Assembly: GCF_000152905.1 (NCBI RefSeq)
Contig: NZ_CH672416.1
Location: 137,398 to 201,397 of the forward strand
Reading direction: 5' to 3'
DNA length: 64,000 nucleotides
Origin: Nitrobacter sp. Nb-311A
GTDB lineage: Bacteria > Pseudomonadota > Alphaproteobacteria > Rhizobiales > Xanthobacteraceae
Positions 26,666 through 35,826 of the stretch are shown here, piece after piece; within the stretch, counting starts at the first letter, position 1; each line of letters starts with the position of its first letter. The translations under genes and the position numbers were made by a program. Under the pieces are notes generated by a model that searched no databases, was not told the origin of the DNA, and was given only the letters and a program-made list of their open reading frames with translations.

Positions 26666-26941
26666 ATGACAGAACCCCACCGCCCGAGGGTGAAATACGT
26701 CATCGGACCCGACGGCAGTCCACTGACGATTGCGGATCTGCCGGCGCCCGGGACCAAGCGCTGGGTCATTCGCCGCAAGGCCGAAGTGGTCGCCGCGGTA
26801 CGCGGCGGGCTCCTCTCGCTCGAGGAGGCTTGCAGCCGCTACACGCTGACCGTCGATGAATTCCTGTCGTGGCAGTTCTCGATCGACCAGCATGGCCTTG
26901 CCGGTTTGCGCACCACCCGGATTCAACAATATCGCCAGTAA
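26666..26941 (+). CDS. sciP: DUF1153 protein, SciP-type CtrA inhibitor
   Basis: A 91-residue helix-turn-helix protein of family DUF1153. The Caulobacter member SciP binds CtrA or its promoters and blocks transcription activation during G1. Family hallmarks here are KYVIGPDGSPLTIADLP at the N-terminus, then KRWVIRRKAEVVAAVRGGL, LSLEEACSRYTLTVDEFLSW and the basic ending RTTRIQQYRQ. It sits between flgD and fliF, has its own possible CtrA box, and is followed by a strong terminator, so it is probably a separate transcription unit within the flagellar cluster. Confidence 0.85.
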   Translation: MTEPHRPRVKYVIGPDGSPLTIADLPAPGTKRWVIRRKAEVVAAVRGGLLSLEEACSRYTLTVDEFLSWQFSIDQHGLAGLRTTRIQQYRQ

Positions 26942-26969
26942 GGCTTCTCCTTCAGGATGTTTCGATTAG

Positions 26970-26999
26970 AACCGGCATTCGTTCGAATGCCGGTTTTTT
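26970..26999 (+). terminator. Rho-independent terminator after sciP
   Basis: An 11-bp perfect stem AACCGGCATTC/GAATGCCGGTT with a GTTC loop, followed by Ts to 26999. It separates sciP from fliF. Confidence 0.95.
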
Positions 27000-27025
27000 G
27001 CTGTTCTGCAATTTCGTCACGGGTC

Positions 27026-27040
27026 TTAACCGCCGTTAAC
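27026..27040. promoter_or_regulatory. Tandem TTAAC half-sites before fliF
   Basis: TTAACCGCCGTTAAC holds two TTAAC half-sites with six bases between the TTAA cores, one fewer than the canonical CtrA spacing. It lies about 75 bp before the fliF start. It could be a CtrA-family site or part of the core promoter. The spacing makes this weaker than the site before sciP. Confidence 0.3.
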
Positions 27041-27111
27041 CATATCGAAACCATACTATAGGCAATATTTGCCGAGCCGGCCTTCCAGGGCCGGGTCCGA
27101 GGGGCTGGTTC

Positions 27112-28737
27112 GTGCAAGGTCTGCTGGCATTTCTGAAAGGCCTGGGAGCATCCCGGCTGATGGCGATGGTCGCGGTCACCACCGTGCTGATCGCGTTTTT
27201 CGCGTTCGTCATTATGCGCGTCACGACGCCGCAGATGACGACCCTCTTCACCGATCTCAGCGTCGAGGACTCCTCCGGCATCATCAAGGACCTCGAACGT
27301 CAGGCAATTCCCTTTGAGCTTCGCAACGACGGCGCCGTGATCATGGTGCCGAAGGACAAGGTGACACGGCTGCGGATGAAACTCGCCGAGGCGGGGCTGC
27401 CCAAGGGCGGCGGCGTCGGCTATGAGATTTTCGACAAATCGGACGCGCTCGGCACCACCAGCTTCGTCCAGAATATCAATCGTCTGCGCGCGCTGGAAGG
27501 CGAACTCGCGCGCACCATCCGCGCCATCGACCGCATTCAGGACGCCCGCGTCCATCTGGTGCTGCCTGAGCGGCCGCTCTTTACCCGCGAAGCGCCCCAG
27601 CCTTCGGCTTCGATCGTGGTGCGTGTCCGCGGCGGCCTCGAACCGCAGCAGATACGCGCCATCCGCCATCTCGTCGCCTCGGCCGTCAACGGACTGAAGC
27701 CGCAGCGGGTCTCCATCGTGGACGAAACCGGCCAGTTGCTTGCCGATGGCTCGACGACCGATGCCGACGGCGTGACCGGAGACGAGCGGCGCACCGCCTT
27801 CGAAAAACGCATGCGCAGTCAGGTCGAGGCAATCGTATCGTCGGTGGTTGGAAACGGCCGTGCCCGCGTCCAGCTTTCCGCGGATTTCGATTACAACAAG
27901 ATCACCCAGACATCGGACACATTCGATCCGGAAGGGCGAGTGCTGCGATCCAGCCAGACTCGCGAGGAATCCTCCCTAACGGCCGACAACAACGGTCAGG
28001 TCACGGTTAACAATGAACTGCCCGGCAATCAGCCATCGGACAATCCAAACCAGGCGCGCGACCAGAGCAAGAAGAGCGAAGAAACCAATAACTACGAGAT
28101 TTCCCGCACCACCAAGACCGAGGTATCCGAGGCAGGCCGCGTCAATCGCATTTCGGTCGCCGTTCTCGTCGACGGCACCTATGCCAAGGATGACAAGGGC
28201 CAGATGGTCTACACGGAACGCAGCAAGGAACAACTCGACCGCATCGCAACGTTGGTGCGCTCGGCTATCGGTTTCGATCAGAAGCGCGGCGATCAGGTCG
28301 AGGTCGTCAACCTCAGATTCGCCGAACCGCCCGCGATCGTGCCGCTCGCTGAGCCGGCTGGCTTGCTGGGAATGATCGCATTGACGAAGGACGACGTGAT
28401 GTACTTCGTCGAACTTGCCGTCATGGCGCTGCTTGGCCTCGTCGTGGTGTTCATGGTGATCCGCCCGCTGGTCCAGCGCATCCTGGCCGCGGAGCCGGCC
28501 GCGGCCAGCGTGCCGCCGGCCGCCGCACTTCCGGTCCCGGCCGACGCCAACGCTCAGCCAACGGCGACAGGGCAGAATCTCATCCCCGGCAGCAACGCCA
28601 CCGCGCAACTGATCGACGTTGCCCAGGTGCAGGGACAGGTCCACGCCCAGTCGGTGCATCGGGTGGGCGAACTGGCAGAGCGCAATCCGACCGAAACCGC
28701 TTCCATCATCCGTCAATGGCTTGCCGAACCCGCATAA
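27112..28737 (+). CDS. fliF: Flagellar MS-ring protein FliF
   Basis: Forms the membrane ring of the basal body, inside which the export apparatus assembles. Membrane helix 1 is at about residues 17-35 (MAMVAVTTVLIAFFAFVIM) and helix 2 at about 425-447 (FVELAVMALLGLVVVFMVI). Between are the periplasmic ring-building motifs, including ALEGELARTIRAIDRIQDAR. The C-terminal tail ends in ETASIIRQWLAEP, the FliG-binding segment. The start is GTG at 27112 after GAGGGG. Length is 541 residues, normal for the family. fliG starts six bases after the stop. Confidence 0.97.
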   Translation: MQGLLAFLKGLGASRLMAMVAVTTVLIAFFAFVIMRVTTPQMTTLFTDLSVEDSSGIIKDLERQAIPFELRNDGAVIMVPKDKVTRLRMKLAEAGLPKGGGVGYEIFDKSDALGTTSFVQNINRLRALEGELARTIRAIDRIQDARVHLVLPERPLFTREAPQPSASIVVRVRGGLEPQQIRAIRHLVASAVNGLKPQRVSIVDETGQLLADGSTTDADGVTGDERRTAFEKRMRSQVEAIVSSVVGNGRARVQLSADFDYNKITQTSDTFDPEGRVLRSSQTREESSLTADNNGQVTVNNELPGNQPSDNPNQARDQSKKSEETNNYEISRTTKTEVSEAGRVNRISVAVLVDGTYAKDDKGQMVYTERSKEQLDRIATLVRSAIGFDQKRGDQVEVVNLRFAEPPAIVPLAEPAGLLGMIALTKDDVMYFVELAVMALLGLVVVFMVIRPLVQRILAAEPAAASVPPAAALPVPADANAQPTATGQNLIPGSNATAQLIDVAQVQGQVHAQSVHRVGELAERNPTETASIIRQWLAEPA

Positions 28738-28743
28738 TCTGAC

Positions 28744-29832
28744 ATGACCGTACCGCAAACCACCAACGCAAACGCCAACGACATCAACAGCGTCGTCGCC
28801 TCGCTCGCGAGCCGGCAAAGCGCCCGCCCCAAATCTAAGCCGATGAGCGGGCCGCAACGGGCGGCGGTGATGATGTTGGCGCTGGGCGAACAGTACGGCG
28901 CCAAAATCTGGTCCATGCTGGACGATGACGAGGTGCGCGATCTGTCGCTGGCAATGTCGACCCTCGGCACGGTCGAGGCCGATGTGGTTGAAGACCTGCT
29001 CCTCGAATTCGTTTCGCGAATGTCGGCCTCCGGCGCGCTGATGGGTAATTTCGACGCAACGGAGCGCCTCCTGAATCAATATCTCCCCGTCGAACGAGTG
29101 ACCGGAATCATGGATGAGATCCGGGGGCCTGCCGGTCGCAACATGTGGGAGAAACTGTCAAACGTTCCGGAGGAAGTTCTCGCGAACTATCTCAAGAACG
29201 AATATCCGCAAACAATCGCAGTGGTGCTGTCGAAGCTGAAGCCCGAGCATGCCGCGCGGGTGCTGGCTATCCTGCCTGAGGACATGGCGTTCGATGTCGT
29301 CGGCCGCATGCTCAGGATGGAAGCGGTGCAAAAGGAAGTGATTGAGCGCGTCGAGCAGACGCTGCGCAGCGAATTCATGTCCAACCTGTCGCAGACCCGT
29401 CGACGCGACGCCCACGAAGTGATGGCGGAAATCTTCAACAACTTCGACCGCCAGACGGAGACCCGCTTCATCACCGCGCTGGAAGACGACAACCGAGAAG
29501 CCGCCGAGCGAATCAAGGCGCTGATGTTCACCTTCGACGACCTCGTGAAGCTGGATGCGGGCTCGGCGCAGACCCTGATGCGCCACGTCGACAAGGACAA
29601 GCTCGGCATTGCGCTGAAGAGCGCCAACGAAGAGGTTCGCGCCTTCTTCATGGGCAACATGTCAACGCGCGCCGCCAAGATGTTGATGGAAGACATGGCG
29701 GCGCTCGGGCCGGTGCGGCTGCGCGACGTCGATGAGGCGCAGGCGTTGCTCGTCAATCTCGCCAAGGATCTCGCGGCCAAGGGCGAAATCATGCTGTCGA
29801 AAAACCGCGCCGACGACGAACTGGTCTACTGA
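28744..29832 (+). CDS. fliG: Flagellar motor switch protein FliG
   Basis: The torque-generating rotor protein, 362 residues. The N-domain contains [20 protein letters not shown]. The middle domain contains [21 protein letters not shown]. The C-domain contains the charged torque helix and KIMMEDM-like [20 protein letters not shown]. Its stop overlaps the start of fliH by one base (TGATG). Confidence 0.97.
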   Translation: MTVPQTTNANANDINSVVASLASRQSARPKSKPMSGPQRAAVMMLALGEQYGAKIWSMLDDDEVRDLSLAMSTLGTVEADVVEDLLLEFVSRMSASGALMGNFDATERLLNQYLPVERVTGIMDEIRGPAGRNMWEKLSNVPEEVLANYLKNEYPQTIAVVLSKLKPEHAARVLAILPEDMAFDVVGRMLRMEAVQKEVIERVEQTLRSEFMSNLSQTRRRDAHEVMAEIFNNFDRQTETRFITALEDDNREAAERIKALMFTFDDLVKLDAGSAQTLMRHVDKDKLGIALKSANEEVRAFFMGNMSTRAAKMLMEDMAALGPVRLRDVDEAQALLVNLAKDLAAKGEIMLSKNRADDELVY

Positions 29833-30461
29833 TGGGCGCTCCGGCAAAATTCCTGTTCGATACCGACTTCTCGCTTCCGCACAAGTCGAAGGAGCGAGCG
29901 CCGACGACTCTTGAGATCGCGCAGCAGGTCGCCGCCGCCGAGTCCGCAGCCTATCAAAGGGGCTTCGACGCCGCGCAACGCGAAGCCAAGGTGCAGAGCG
30001 ATCGCCGAATGGCGGCGGCGATCGAGAGCATCGCCGCGGGCATCAAGACGGTTGCCGAACGATTTGCGGGCATCGAGGCGCGAATGGAGACCGAAGCGGT
30101 CGATGTCGCGGTTGCGGCGGCGCGCAAGCTGTGCAGCGCATTGATCGCAACAGAGCCATCGGCGGACATCATCGCGCTGGTCCGCGACAGTTTCCGGCAT
30201 CTGGTGTCGACGCCGCATCTCGTGGTCCGGATCAACGATCAACTTTACGACGCGACACACGATCAGATCGAAGCTATGGCCAAACAGACCGGGTTCGCCG
30301 GACGCCTCGTTATCCTCGCCGAGCCCGATGTCGTAACCGGCGACTGCAAGATCGAATGGGCCGACGGAGGGATCGTGCTGGAGCGGGCGGCCATCGACGC
30401 CAGCATCGACGAACTGGTGCGAGGCTACATGGCGTCACGCAAATCGAACAGCACTCCCTGA
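29832..30461 (+). CDS. fliH: Flagellar export ATPase regulator FliH (FlbE-like)
   Basis: Negative regulator and stator-like partner of the FliI ATPase. The 209-residue protein has a helical, Ala/Glu/Arg-rich middle (about 25-90, AESAAYQRGFDAAQREAKV) and a globular end with GDCKIEWADGGIVLERAAID, the typical FliH/YscL C-terminus. Identity rests on that ending and on its position between fliG and fliN. Confidence 0.85.
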   Translation: MGAPAKFLFDTDFSLPHKSKERAPTTLEIAQQVAAAESAAYQRGFDAAQREAKVQSDRRMAAAIESIAAGIKTVAERFAGIEARMETEAVDVAVAAARKLCSALIATEPSADIIALVRDSFRHLVSTPHLVVRINDQLYDATHDQIEAMAKQTGFAGRLVILAEPDVVTGDCKIEWADGGIVLERAAIDASIDELVRGYMASRKSNSTP

Positions 30462-30478
30462 AGGCATGGTAGCGAACA

Positions 30479-30829
30479 ATGAGCGATAACGACACCCAGG
30501 TTCCGCTTCCCGACCTCAACGCCGCCGATGCGCCGACGATCGACGATGTCGGATACAGCGAGGACGAGCAGGTCTCGCGGGTCGCTTCCGACCTCGAAGC
30601 CGTGTTCGACGTTCCGGTCCAGGTGTCCGCCGTGCTCGGCCGCTCCAGGATGGACGTCGGCGCGCTGCTCAAGCTCGGCCCCGGCAGCGTTCTGGAACTC
30701 GACAGGCGCGTCGGTGAGGCCATCGATATCTATGTCAATAACCGACTCGTGGCGCGAGGCGAGGTGGTTCTTGTGGAAGACAAGCTCGGTGTGACCATGA
30801 CCGAAATCATCAAGGCCGAGAAAGCCTGA
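30479..30829 (+). CDS. fliN: Flagellar motor switch protein FliN
   Basis: C-ring component, 116 residues. A short acidic N-terminus is followed by the SpoA domain at about 40-114: DVPVQVSAVLGRSRMDVGAL, LKLGPGSVLELDRRVGEAID, and VARGEVVLVEDKLGVTMTEI. It is co-transcribed with fliF-fliG-fliH. Confidence 0.95.
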   Translation: MSDNDTQVPLPDLNAADAPTIDDVGYSEDEQVSRVASDLEAVFDVPVQVSAVLGRSRMDVGALLKLGPGSVLELDRRVGEAIDIYVNNRLVARGEVVLVEDKLGVTMTEIIKAEKA

Positions 30830-30873
30830 CCGCCCGCGCCCTCGAGCGCAGGATGCATAACAGGAGCAGATCG

Positions 30874-32253
30874 ATGCGGCTTCTCATTGTTGGCACATTG
30901 AAAGGCCAGCTCACGACCGCCACCAAGATCGCCATGGACAATGGCGCCTCCGTCACCCATGCGGCCGGTAACGAGCAGGCAATGGCCGTGCTTCGCGGCG
31001 GCAAGGGCGCCGACCTCCTGCTGGTGGATGTCGGTCTCGATATCCGCGACCTCGTCATCCGACTCGAGGCGGAACACATCCACGTCCCGATCGTGGCCTG
31101 CGGCATCGTCAATGATGCGCGCGCCGCGGTCGCGGCTATTCACGCCGGGGCCAAGGAATACATCCCCTTGCCGCCGGACCCCGAACTGATCGCCGCGATA
31201 CTCGCCGCGGTGGCGAGCGATTCCCGCGAGCTCGTCTATCGCGACGAGGCGATGGCCAGGGTCATCAAGCTGGCGCAGCAGATCGCAGGCTCCGACGCGT
31301 CGGTCATGATCACCGGCGAATCCGGGACCGGCAAGGAGGTGCTGGCGCGCCATGTCCACGCGCGCTCGAACCGGGCCAAACGGCCGTTTATCTCGATCAA
31401 CTGCGCGGCGATCCCGGAGCATCTGCTGGAATCCGAACTGTTCGGCCATGAGAAAGGCGCGTTCACCGGGGCTGTCGCGCGCCGGATTGGCAAATTTGAG
31501 GAAGCCAGCGGCGGCACGCTATTGCTCGACGAAATATCCGAAATGGACGTCCGGCTGCAGTCCAAGCTGCTGCGCGCCATCCAGGAACGCGTCATCGACA
31601 GGGTCGGCGGCACCCGGCCAGTGCCTGTGGACATCCGCATCATCGCGACCTCCAACCGCAACCTTGCGGACGCCGTGCGGCAGGGCAGCTTCCGCGAGGA
31701 TCTGCTGTTCCGCCTCAATGTCGTCAACCTGAAGATACCGCCGCTGCGCGAGCGTCCTGCGGACATTCTCGAACTGGCGCAGCATTTCATCAGGAAATAC
31801 GCCGCGGCCAACGGCGTGCCGGCACGCCCGATTTCGGCGGACGCGCGGCGCGTGCTGACCGCCAACCGCTGGCAGGGTAATGTCCGCGAGCTGGAAAACA
31901 CCATCCACCGCGCGGTGCTGATGGCCAGTGGCGACGAAATCGGCGCCGAGGCGATCCTGACGCCGGAGGGCGACCGTCTTGATCTCGCCAGAACGCCGCC
32001 GGCCGTGGCCCACGCCACGCTCGCCGCCGAGCAGGTGACGCGCGCGCTGGTCGGCCGCACGGTCGCCAACGTCGAGCGCGACCTGATCCTTGAAACCCTG
32101 AAGCACTGCCTCGGCAACCGGACCCATGCCGCCAACATCCTCGGCATCTCGATCCGCACCCTGCGCAACAAGCTGAACGAATACGCCGACGAGGGTGTCG
32201 CGATCACGCCCGCCGGTAACAGCGACCACCGCGCATTCATACCAACGGCCTGA
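30874..32253 (+). CDS. flbD: Sigma-54-dependent flagellar regulator FlbD
   Basis: A 459-residue enhancer-binding activator for sigma-54 flagellar promoters. Order: receiver-like domain at 1-115, AAA+ domain at about 125-360 with Walker A GESGTGKE, the sigma-54 contact GAFTGA and Walker B GGTLLLDEI, then a Fis-type HTH near 425-445 (RTHAANILGISIRTLRNKLN). The receiver starts MRLLIVGTLKGQLTTA and lacks the acidic pair of normal receivers, as in Caulobacter FlbD, which is switched by FliX rather than a kinase. The ATG at 30874 follows AGGAGC. It is the last flagellar gene here. Confidence 0.93.
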   Translation: MRLLIVGTLKGQLTTATKIAMDNGASVTHAAGNEQAMAVLRGGKGADLLLVDVGLDIRDLVIRLEAEHIHVPIVACGIVNDARAAVAAIHAGAKEYIPLPPDPELIAAILAAVASDSRELVYRDEAMARVIKLAQQIAGSDASVMITGESGTGKEVLARHVHARSNRAKRPFISINCAAIPEHLLESELFGHEKGAFTGAVARRIGKFEEASGGTLLLDEISEMDVRLQSKLLRAIQERVIDRVGGTRPVPVDIRIIATSNRNLADAVRQGSFREDLLFRLNVVNLKIPPLRERPADILELAQHFIRKYAAANGVPARPISADARRVLTANRWQGNVRELENTIHRAVLMASGDEIGAEAILTPEGDRLDLARTPPAVAHATLAAEQVTRALVGRTVANVERDLILETLKHCLGNRTHAANILGISIRTLRNKLNEYADEGVAITPAGNSDHRAFIPTA

Positions 32254-32305
32254 CAGCCCGATCCACCGCAAGGCAATGCATCTTGCGCTCGCGCCGCGAA
32301 TGGTC

Positions 32306-32409
32306 ATAGCGTTTTCGAGCGAAGTGAACACCGGTTCGCGTGAAGAAAACGCGTCAAAATGGCCATCCAGATCTCGCTTCCAATTCAATCAGAGACGAGA
32401 ATACTCTAG
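32306..32409 (+). repeat. Interspersed intergenic repeat, copy after flbD
   Basis: Starts AGCGTTTTCGAGCGAAGTGA, continues ACCGGTTCGCGTGAAGAAAA and CGCGTCAAA, and ends with a decayed hairpin (TCGCTTCC ... TCAGAGACGAGA) and CTCTA. It belongs to the same family as the copies at 42649, 47629, 49791, 53787, 56325 and 60215. Confidence 0.85.
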
Positions 32410-32464
32410 CTTTCGAAGATTGAGTCGCGGCATCATTTCGCCGGCTCCCTCACTTTTTGAGATC

Positions 32465-33580
32465 ATGGCCTCCTTCACCCCGCATCAGGATACAGCGTTG
32501 AAAGCCGTCGCCGATTGGCTCAAAGCCAAACCCGGCAAGAACGGCACGCCTCCGATATTTCGCCTGTTCGGCTATGCCGGGACCGGCAAGACCACGCTGG
32601 CGCGTCATATCGCCGACGGCGTCGATGGAGAGGTCAAGTTCGCAGCGTTCACCGGCAAGGCCGCGCTGGTGATGCGCAACAAAGGCTGCGACGGCGCATC
32701 GACGATTCATTCGCTGATCTACCGCGCTCGCGAATCCGGCGAGGAGCAGCCGAGTTTCGAGCTGTGGGACGATGCACCCGCCTCGAAGGCCAAACTTATC
32801 GTGATCGACGAGTGCTCGATGGTCGACGCGGAGTTGGGCCGCGATCTGATGTCGTTCGACTGTCCCCTGCTCGTGCTGGGCGATCCCGCGCAACTGCCGC
32901 CAATCCAGGGCGGCGGCTTTTTCACCAACGTCGGACCGGACGCGATGCTGACCGAGGTTCATCGGCAGGCTCAGGATGACCCGATCGTGCGCATGTCAAT
33001 GGACGTACGCGAGGGCCGAGGGCTCGACATCGGCCGCTATGGCGAAAGCGAGGTAGTGTCGCGCGGGGAGCTCGATCCGGCGCGCGTGATGGATGCCGAT
33101 CAGGTGCTCGTCGGGCGCAACAACACCCGTCGCTCCTACAACATGCGAATGCGGCAAAGGCAGAACATCGAGGATCCGCTGCCGGTGGCGGGCGACAAGC
33201 TGGTCTGTCTGCGCAACAACCGCAAGAAGGCGCTCTTTAATGGCGGCTTGTGGCGCGTGAAGTCGCGCGCGGTCTCAAAGTCGAAGATCATCACGATGCG
33301 TCTATCGCCCGATGAGGAATTTACGCACAAGGTGACGAAAGTCTCGGTGCGACAGGACTGTTTCGCCGGAGGCATCGAGGACATTCCGTGGGAACAGCGT
33401 AAGCCTTACGACGAGTTCGACTACGGTTATGTCCTGACGGTGCACAAGTCGCAAGGATCGCAATGGGACGACGTCGTTCTGTTTGACGAGAGCTTCGCAT
33501 TTCAGGACAGCCGCGCGCGGTGGCTCTACACGGGCATCACGCGCGCCGCAAAACGGCTGAGCGTTGTGGTGAACGATTAA
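32465..33580 (+). CDS. RecD-like ATP-dependent DNA helicase / AAA family ATPase
   Basis: A 371-residue superfamily 1 helicase of short RecD2/Dda type. Walker A is FGYAGTGKTTLARH near residue 34, motif II VIDECSMVD near 115, motif III VLGDPAQLPPI near 136, and motifs V/VI are VLTHKSQGSQWD-like (VLTVHKSQGSQWDDV) and WLYTGITRAAKRL near the C-terminus. The DNA target and pathway are unknown. I start at ATG 32465 (MASFTPHQDTALKAV); the frame is open to 32195, but that part overlaps flbD and the repeat copy. Confidence 0.88.
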   Translation: MASFTPHQDTALKAVADWLKAKPGKNGTPPIFRLFGYAGTGKTTLARHIADGVDGEVKFAAFTGKAALVMRNKGCDGASTIHSLIYRARESGEEQPSFELWDDAPASKAKLIVIDECSMVDAELGRDLMSFDCPLLVLGDPAQLPPIQGGGFFTNVGPDAMLTEVHRQAQDDPIVRMSMDVREGRGLDIGRYGESEVVSRGELDPARVMDADQVLVGRNNTRRSYNMRMRQRQNIEDPLPVAGDKLVCLRNNRKKALFNGGLWRVKSRAVSKSKIITMRLSPDEEFTHKVTKVSVRQDCFAGGIEDIPWEQRKPYDEFDYGYVLTVHKSQGSQWDDVVLFDESFAFQDSRARWLYTGITRAAKRLSVVVND

Positions 33581-33922
33581 TCCGGCCACGAGGCAGGACA
33601 GCTTCATCGCGAAGAACATCCAATGAGATTGGCCTCGATATGAGCATCGCGGCATGCAATACCGAGCGGCGCGCGGGCAGCACCAATCCGTCGCGGAGAA
33701 ATCCGCTCAAACAGGCCAGCTTGCTATTATGTCATCATCGAACTAAAGAAAATGAACCGTGAAGCGGCCATCGCGCACTAACCAATGCGATGATCGTCGC
33801 ATCAAGTATGGCCGCGCGGCAACCTGACGCCTCGCCGGTCTGTGACGCTATGAACATGCGACGTTTTGAATAAACGCCTTCAATAAATGTCTTCGGCCAC
33901 TATCCACCGTTGAGGAACTTGA
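33581..33922. other. 340-bp intergenic region, no gene seen
   Basis: Between the helicase gene and the BA14K gene. No family-like frame, repeat copy or terminator was noticed. The last part presumably holds the promoter of the BA14K gene. Confidence 0.5.
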
Positions 33923-34306
33923 ATGATGCGATCGAAAATTCTATTGACGGCACTGCTCGCCGGCTCCGTTGCACTCACGTTTTCCGTTCCGGCGACCTCG
34001 GCACCGCTCATGGCTCAGTCCAACATGAGCAAGGCTGGCCCGTCTTCGATCGAGACCGTTCAGTATTATCGTCGCGGATATTATCGCTATGGCCCGGGTT
34101 ACTACGGCTATCGCGGGGGCGCCGGAGCCGTGATCGGCGGCCTGGCGGCTGGCGCTATTATCGGCGGCGCGATTGCCGCCGGTCAGGCCAATGCGGCCGC
34201 GGCTGCGCAACAGAACATGGCCTATTGCGCGCAGCGTTTCCGTTCCTACGATCCGGGATCCGGAACGTATCTCGGCACGGACGGCTATCGTCATCCCTGT
34301 CCGTAA
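33923..34306 (+). CDS. BA14K family exported protein
   Basis: A 127-residue envelope protein. The signal peptide covers residues 1-27 (SKILLTALLAGSVALTFSVP, ending ATSA). A Tyr/Gly-rich stretch YYRRGYYRYGPGYYGYRGG follows, then a Gly/Ala-rich hydrophobic segment AVIGGLAAGAIIGGAIAAG. The C-terminal BA14K signature is CAQRFRSYDPGSGTYLGTDG. The Brucella 14-kDa namesake is immunoreactive with lectin-like properties; function here is unknown. A ribosome site (GAGGAA) precedes the ATG, and a terminator follows. Confidence 0.85.
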   Translation: MMRSKILLTALLAGSVALTFSVPATSAPLMAQSNMSKAGPSSIETVQYYRRGYYRYGPGYYGYRGGAGAVIGGLAAGAIIGGAIAAGQANAAAAAQQNMAYCAQRFRSYDPGSGTYLGTDGYRHPCP

Positions 34307-34350
34307 CAGCCGGGATTCGGCACGACGATAGTGTTTTCAAATCATTTACC

Positions 34351-34377
34351 GCGGAGCCAACCGGCTCCGCATTTTTT
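34351..34377 (+). terminator. Rho-independent terminator after the BA14K gene
   Basis: Stem GCGGAGCC/GGCTCCGC with loop AACC, followed by ATTTTTT. Confidence 0.93.
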
Positions 34378-34405
34378 GCCTCGCGGATAACTCCGACGTC
34401 CCCCG

Positions 34406-35590
34406 TCAGGCGTTCGCTTTTGATCGAACCGATCGATCGGTTGCAGCAAGAGCCTGGTCCAGATCGGCGATCAGATCAGTGGTATCCTCCAGGCCGATCG
34501 AAAGCCGTAAGAGGCCGCCGGTGATACCGGCGGCCTTGCGCGCTTCCTCCGACATTCCGACATGCGTCATCGTCGCTGGATGAGCCACGAGGCTCTCGGT
34601 GCCCCCGAGCGATTCCGCGAAGCAGAAAAGCCGCACGGCCGCGACGAAGCGGCTAGCCTCCGCCTCGCCTCCTTTCAACTCGAAGCTGAGCATCGCACCA
34701 AAACCCGATTGTTGGGCTTTGGCGACAGCATGTCCCGGATGCGAGGGTAGCCCAGGATAGTGGCAGGCCGCGACAAGGGGGTGTGAGAGGAGAAACTCGG
34801 CAACCGCTTGCGCATTACGCTGCTGACATTCCACGCGCGGAAACAGCGTGCGGATCCCGCGAAGCGCCAGGAAGGAATCGAACGGCGCGCCCGTGGTGCC
34901 GACAATATTAGCCCAGGCCGCCAGGGCCTCGGCATCAGCGGCATCGGCCGAGATCACCGCGCCACCGACCATGTCCGAGTGGCCGTTGAGATATTTCGTC
35001 GTCGAATGAATGACAAAATCGGCGCCCAGCGCGATCGGCCGCTGCAGCGCAGGCGACAGGAAGGTATTGTCAACAGCAACCTTGGCGCCGACCGTTCTCG
35101 CCTGGGCGACGATCGCCCGGATGTCGACGATGCGCATCAGGGGATTGCTCGGGGTCTCGATCAGGACGAGCCGGGGCTTGTCTTTCAGGGCGGACGCCAA
35201 CGCCGCCTGATCGTTCTGATCAACAAAGGCGACCTTGAAGTGGCCGCGGTCGCGCCGGTTCAGAAGCAGGCGGTGAGTGCCGCCGTAACAATCATGGGGC
35301 ACGATTACGATGTCGTCGCGTGAGAGTTGCGACAGCACCAGATCGATCGCCGCCATGCCGGAGGACACGACCACCGCGCCCGCGCCGCCCTCGAGCTTGG
35401 CGAGGGTATCCGCCAGCAGCGTCCGGGTAGGGTTACTGGTGCGGGTGTAATCGTGCGGGCCTTTATGCCCAAATCCAGGCCAGGTAAACGTGCTTGAAAG
35501 ACAGATCGGCGGCGTCACCGCTCCGAAAGTGTCTTCCGCCGCGATGCCGTTTGCGGCCGCGACGGTTCTCGGATTCATGGATTCGGACAT
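34406..35590 (-). CDS. metB: Cystathionine gamma-synthase / trans-sulfuration PLP enzyme
   Basis: A 394-residue Cys/Met-metabolism PLP enzyme joining an activated homoserine with cysteine (or sulfide). The PLP lysine is in HSTTKYLNGHSDMVGG near residue 200. Other signatures are YTRTSNPTR, SSGMAAID and ETPSNPLMRIVDI. Start at ATG 35590 (MSESMNPRT); the frame is open to 35632. It lies downstream of cysJ-cysI on the same strand after a 236-bp gap. Cystathionine gamma-synthase is my preferred call; O-acetylhomoserine sulfhydrylase or a lyase cannot be excluded within this family. Confidence 0.82.
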   Translation of the reverse strand: MSESMNPRTVAAANGIAAEDTFGAVTPPICLSSTFTWPGFGHKGPHDYTRTSNPTRTLLADTLAKLEGGAGAVVVSSGMAAIDLVLSQLSRDDIVIVPHDCYGGTHRLLLNRRDRGHFKVAFVDQNDQAALASALKDKPRLVLIETPSNPLMRIVDIRAIVAQARTVGAKVAVDNTFLSPALQRPIALGADFVIHSTTKYLNGHSDMVGGAVISADAADAEALAAWANIVGTTGAPFDSFLALRGIRTLFPRVECQQRNAQAVAEFLLSHPLVAACHYPGLPSHPGHAVAKAQQSGFGAMLSFELKGGEAEASRFVAAVRLFCFAESLGGTESLVAHPATMTHVGMSEEARKAAGITGGLLRLSIGLEDTTDLIADLDQALAATDRSVRSKANA

Positions 35591-35826
35591 AATGTTCGTG
35601 GACTTTCGATAAAAATGCGGAGGCCGCGCCATGCCGTCCGGGATGTCTCGAACGCGTGGGCTTCGACATATTTAGAGGACTTCCGTCGAAACACAACGAT
35701 TACGGGACGCCGACGCAAATTCACGTTGCACGGTGACAAGAAGGCCGCGCCGACATTGGAAGCAACGCGATCTTTTCTCGCGTCGAGCAAAGGCTGGTTT
35801 GAAAGAATCAGCGGCAGGGTCCGACT

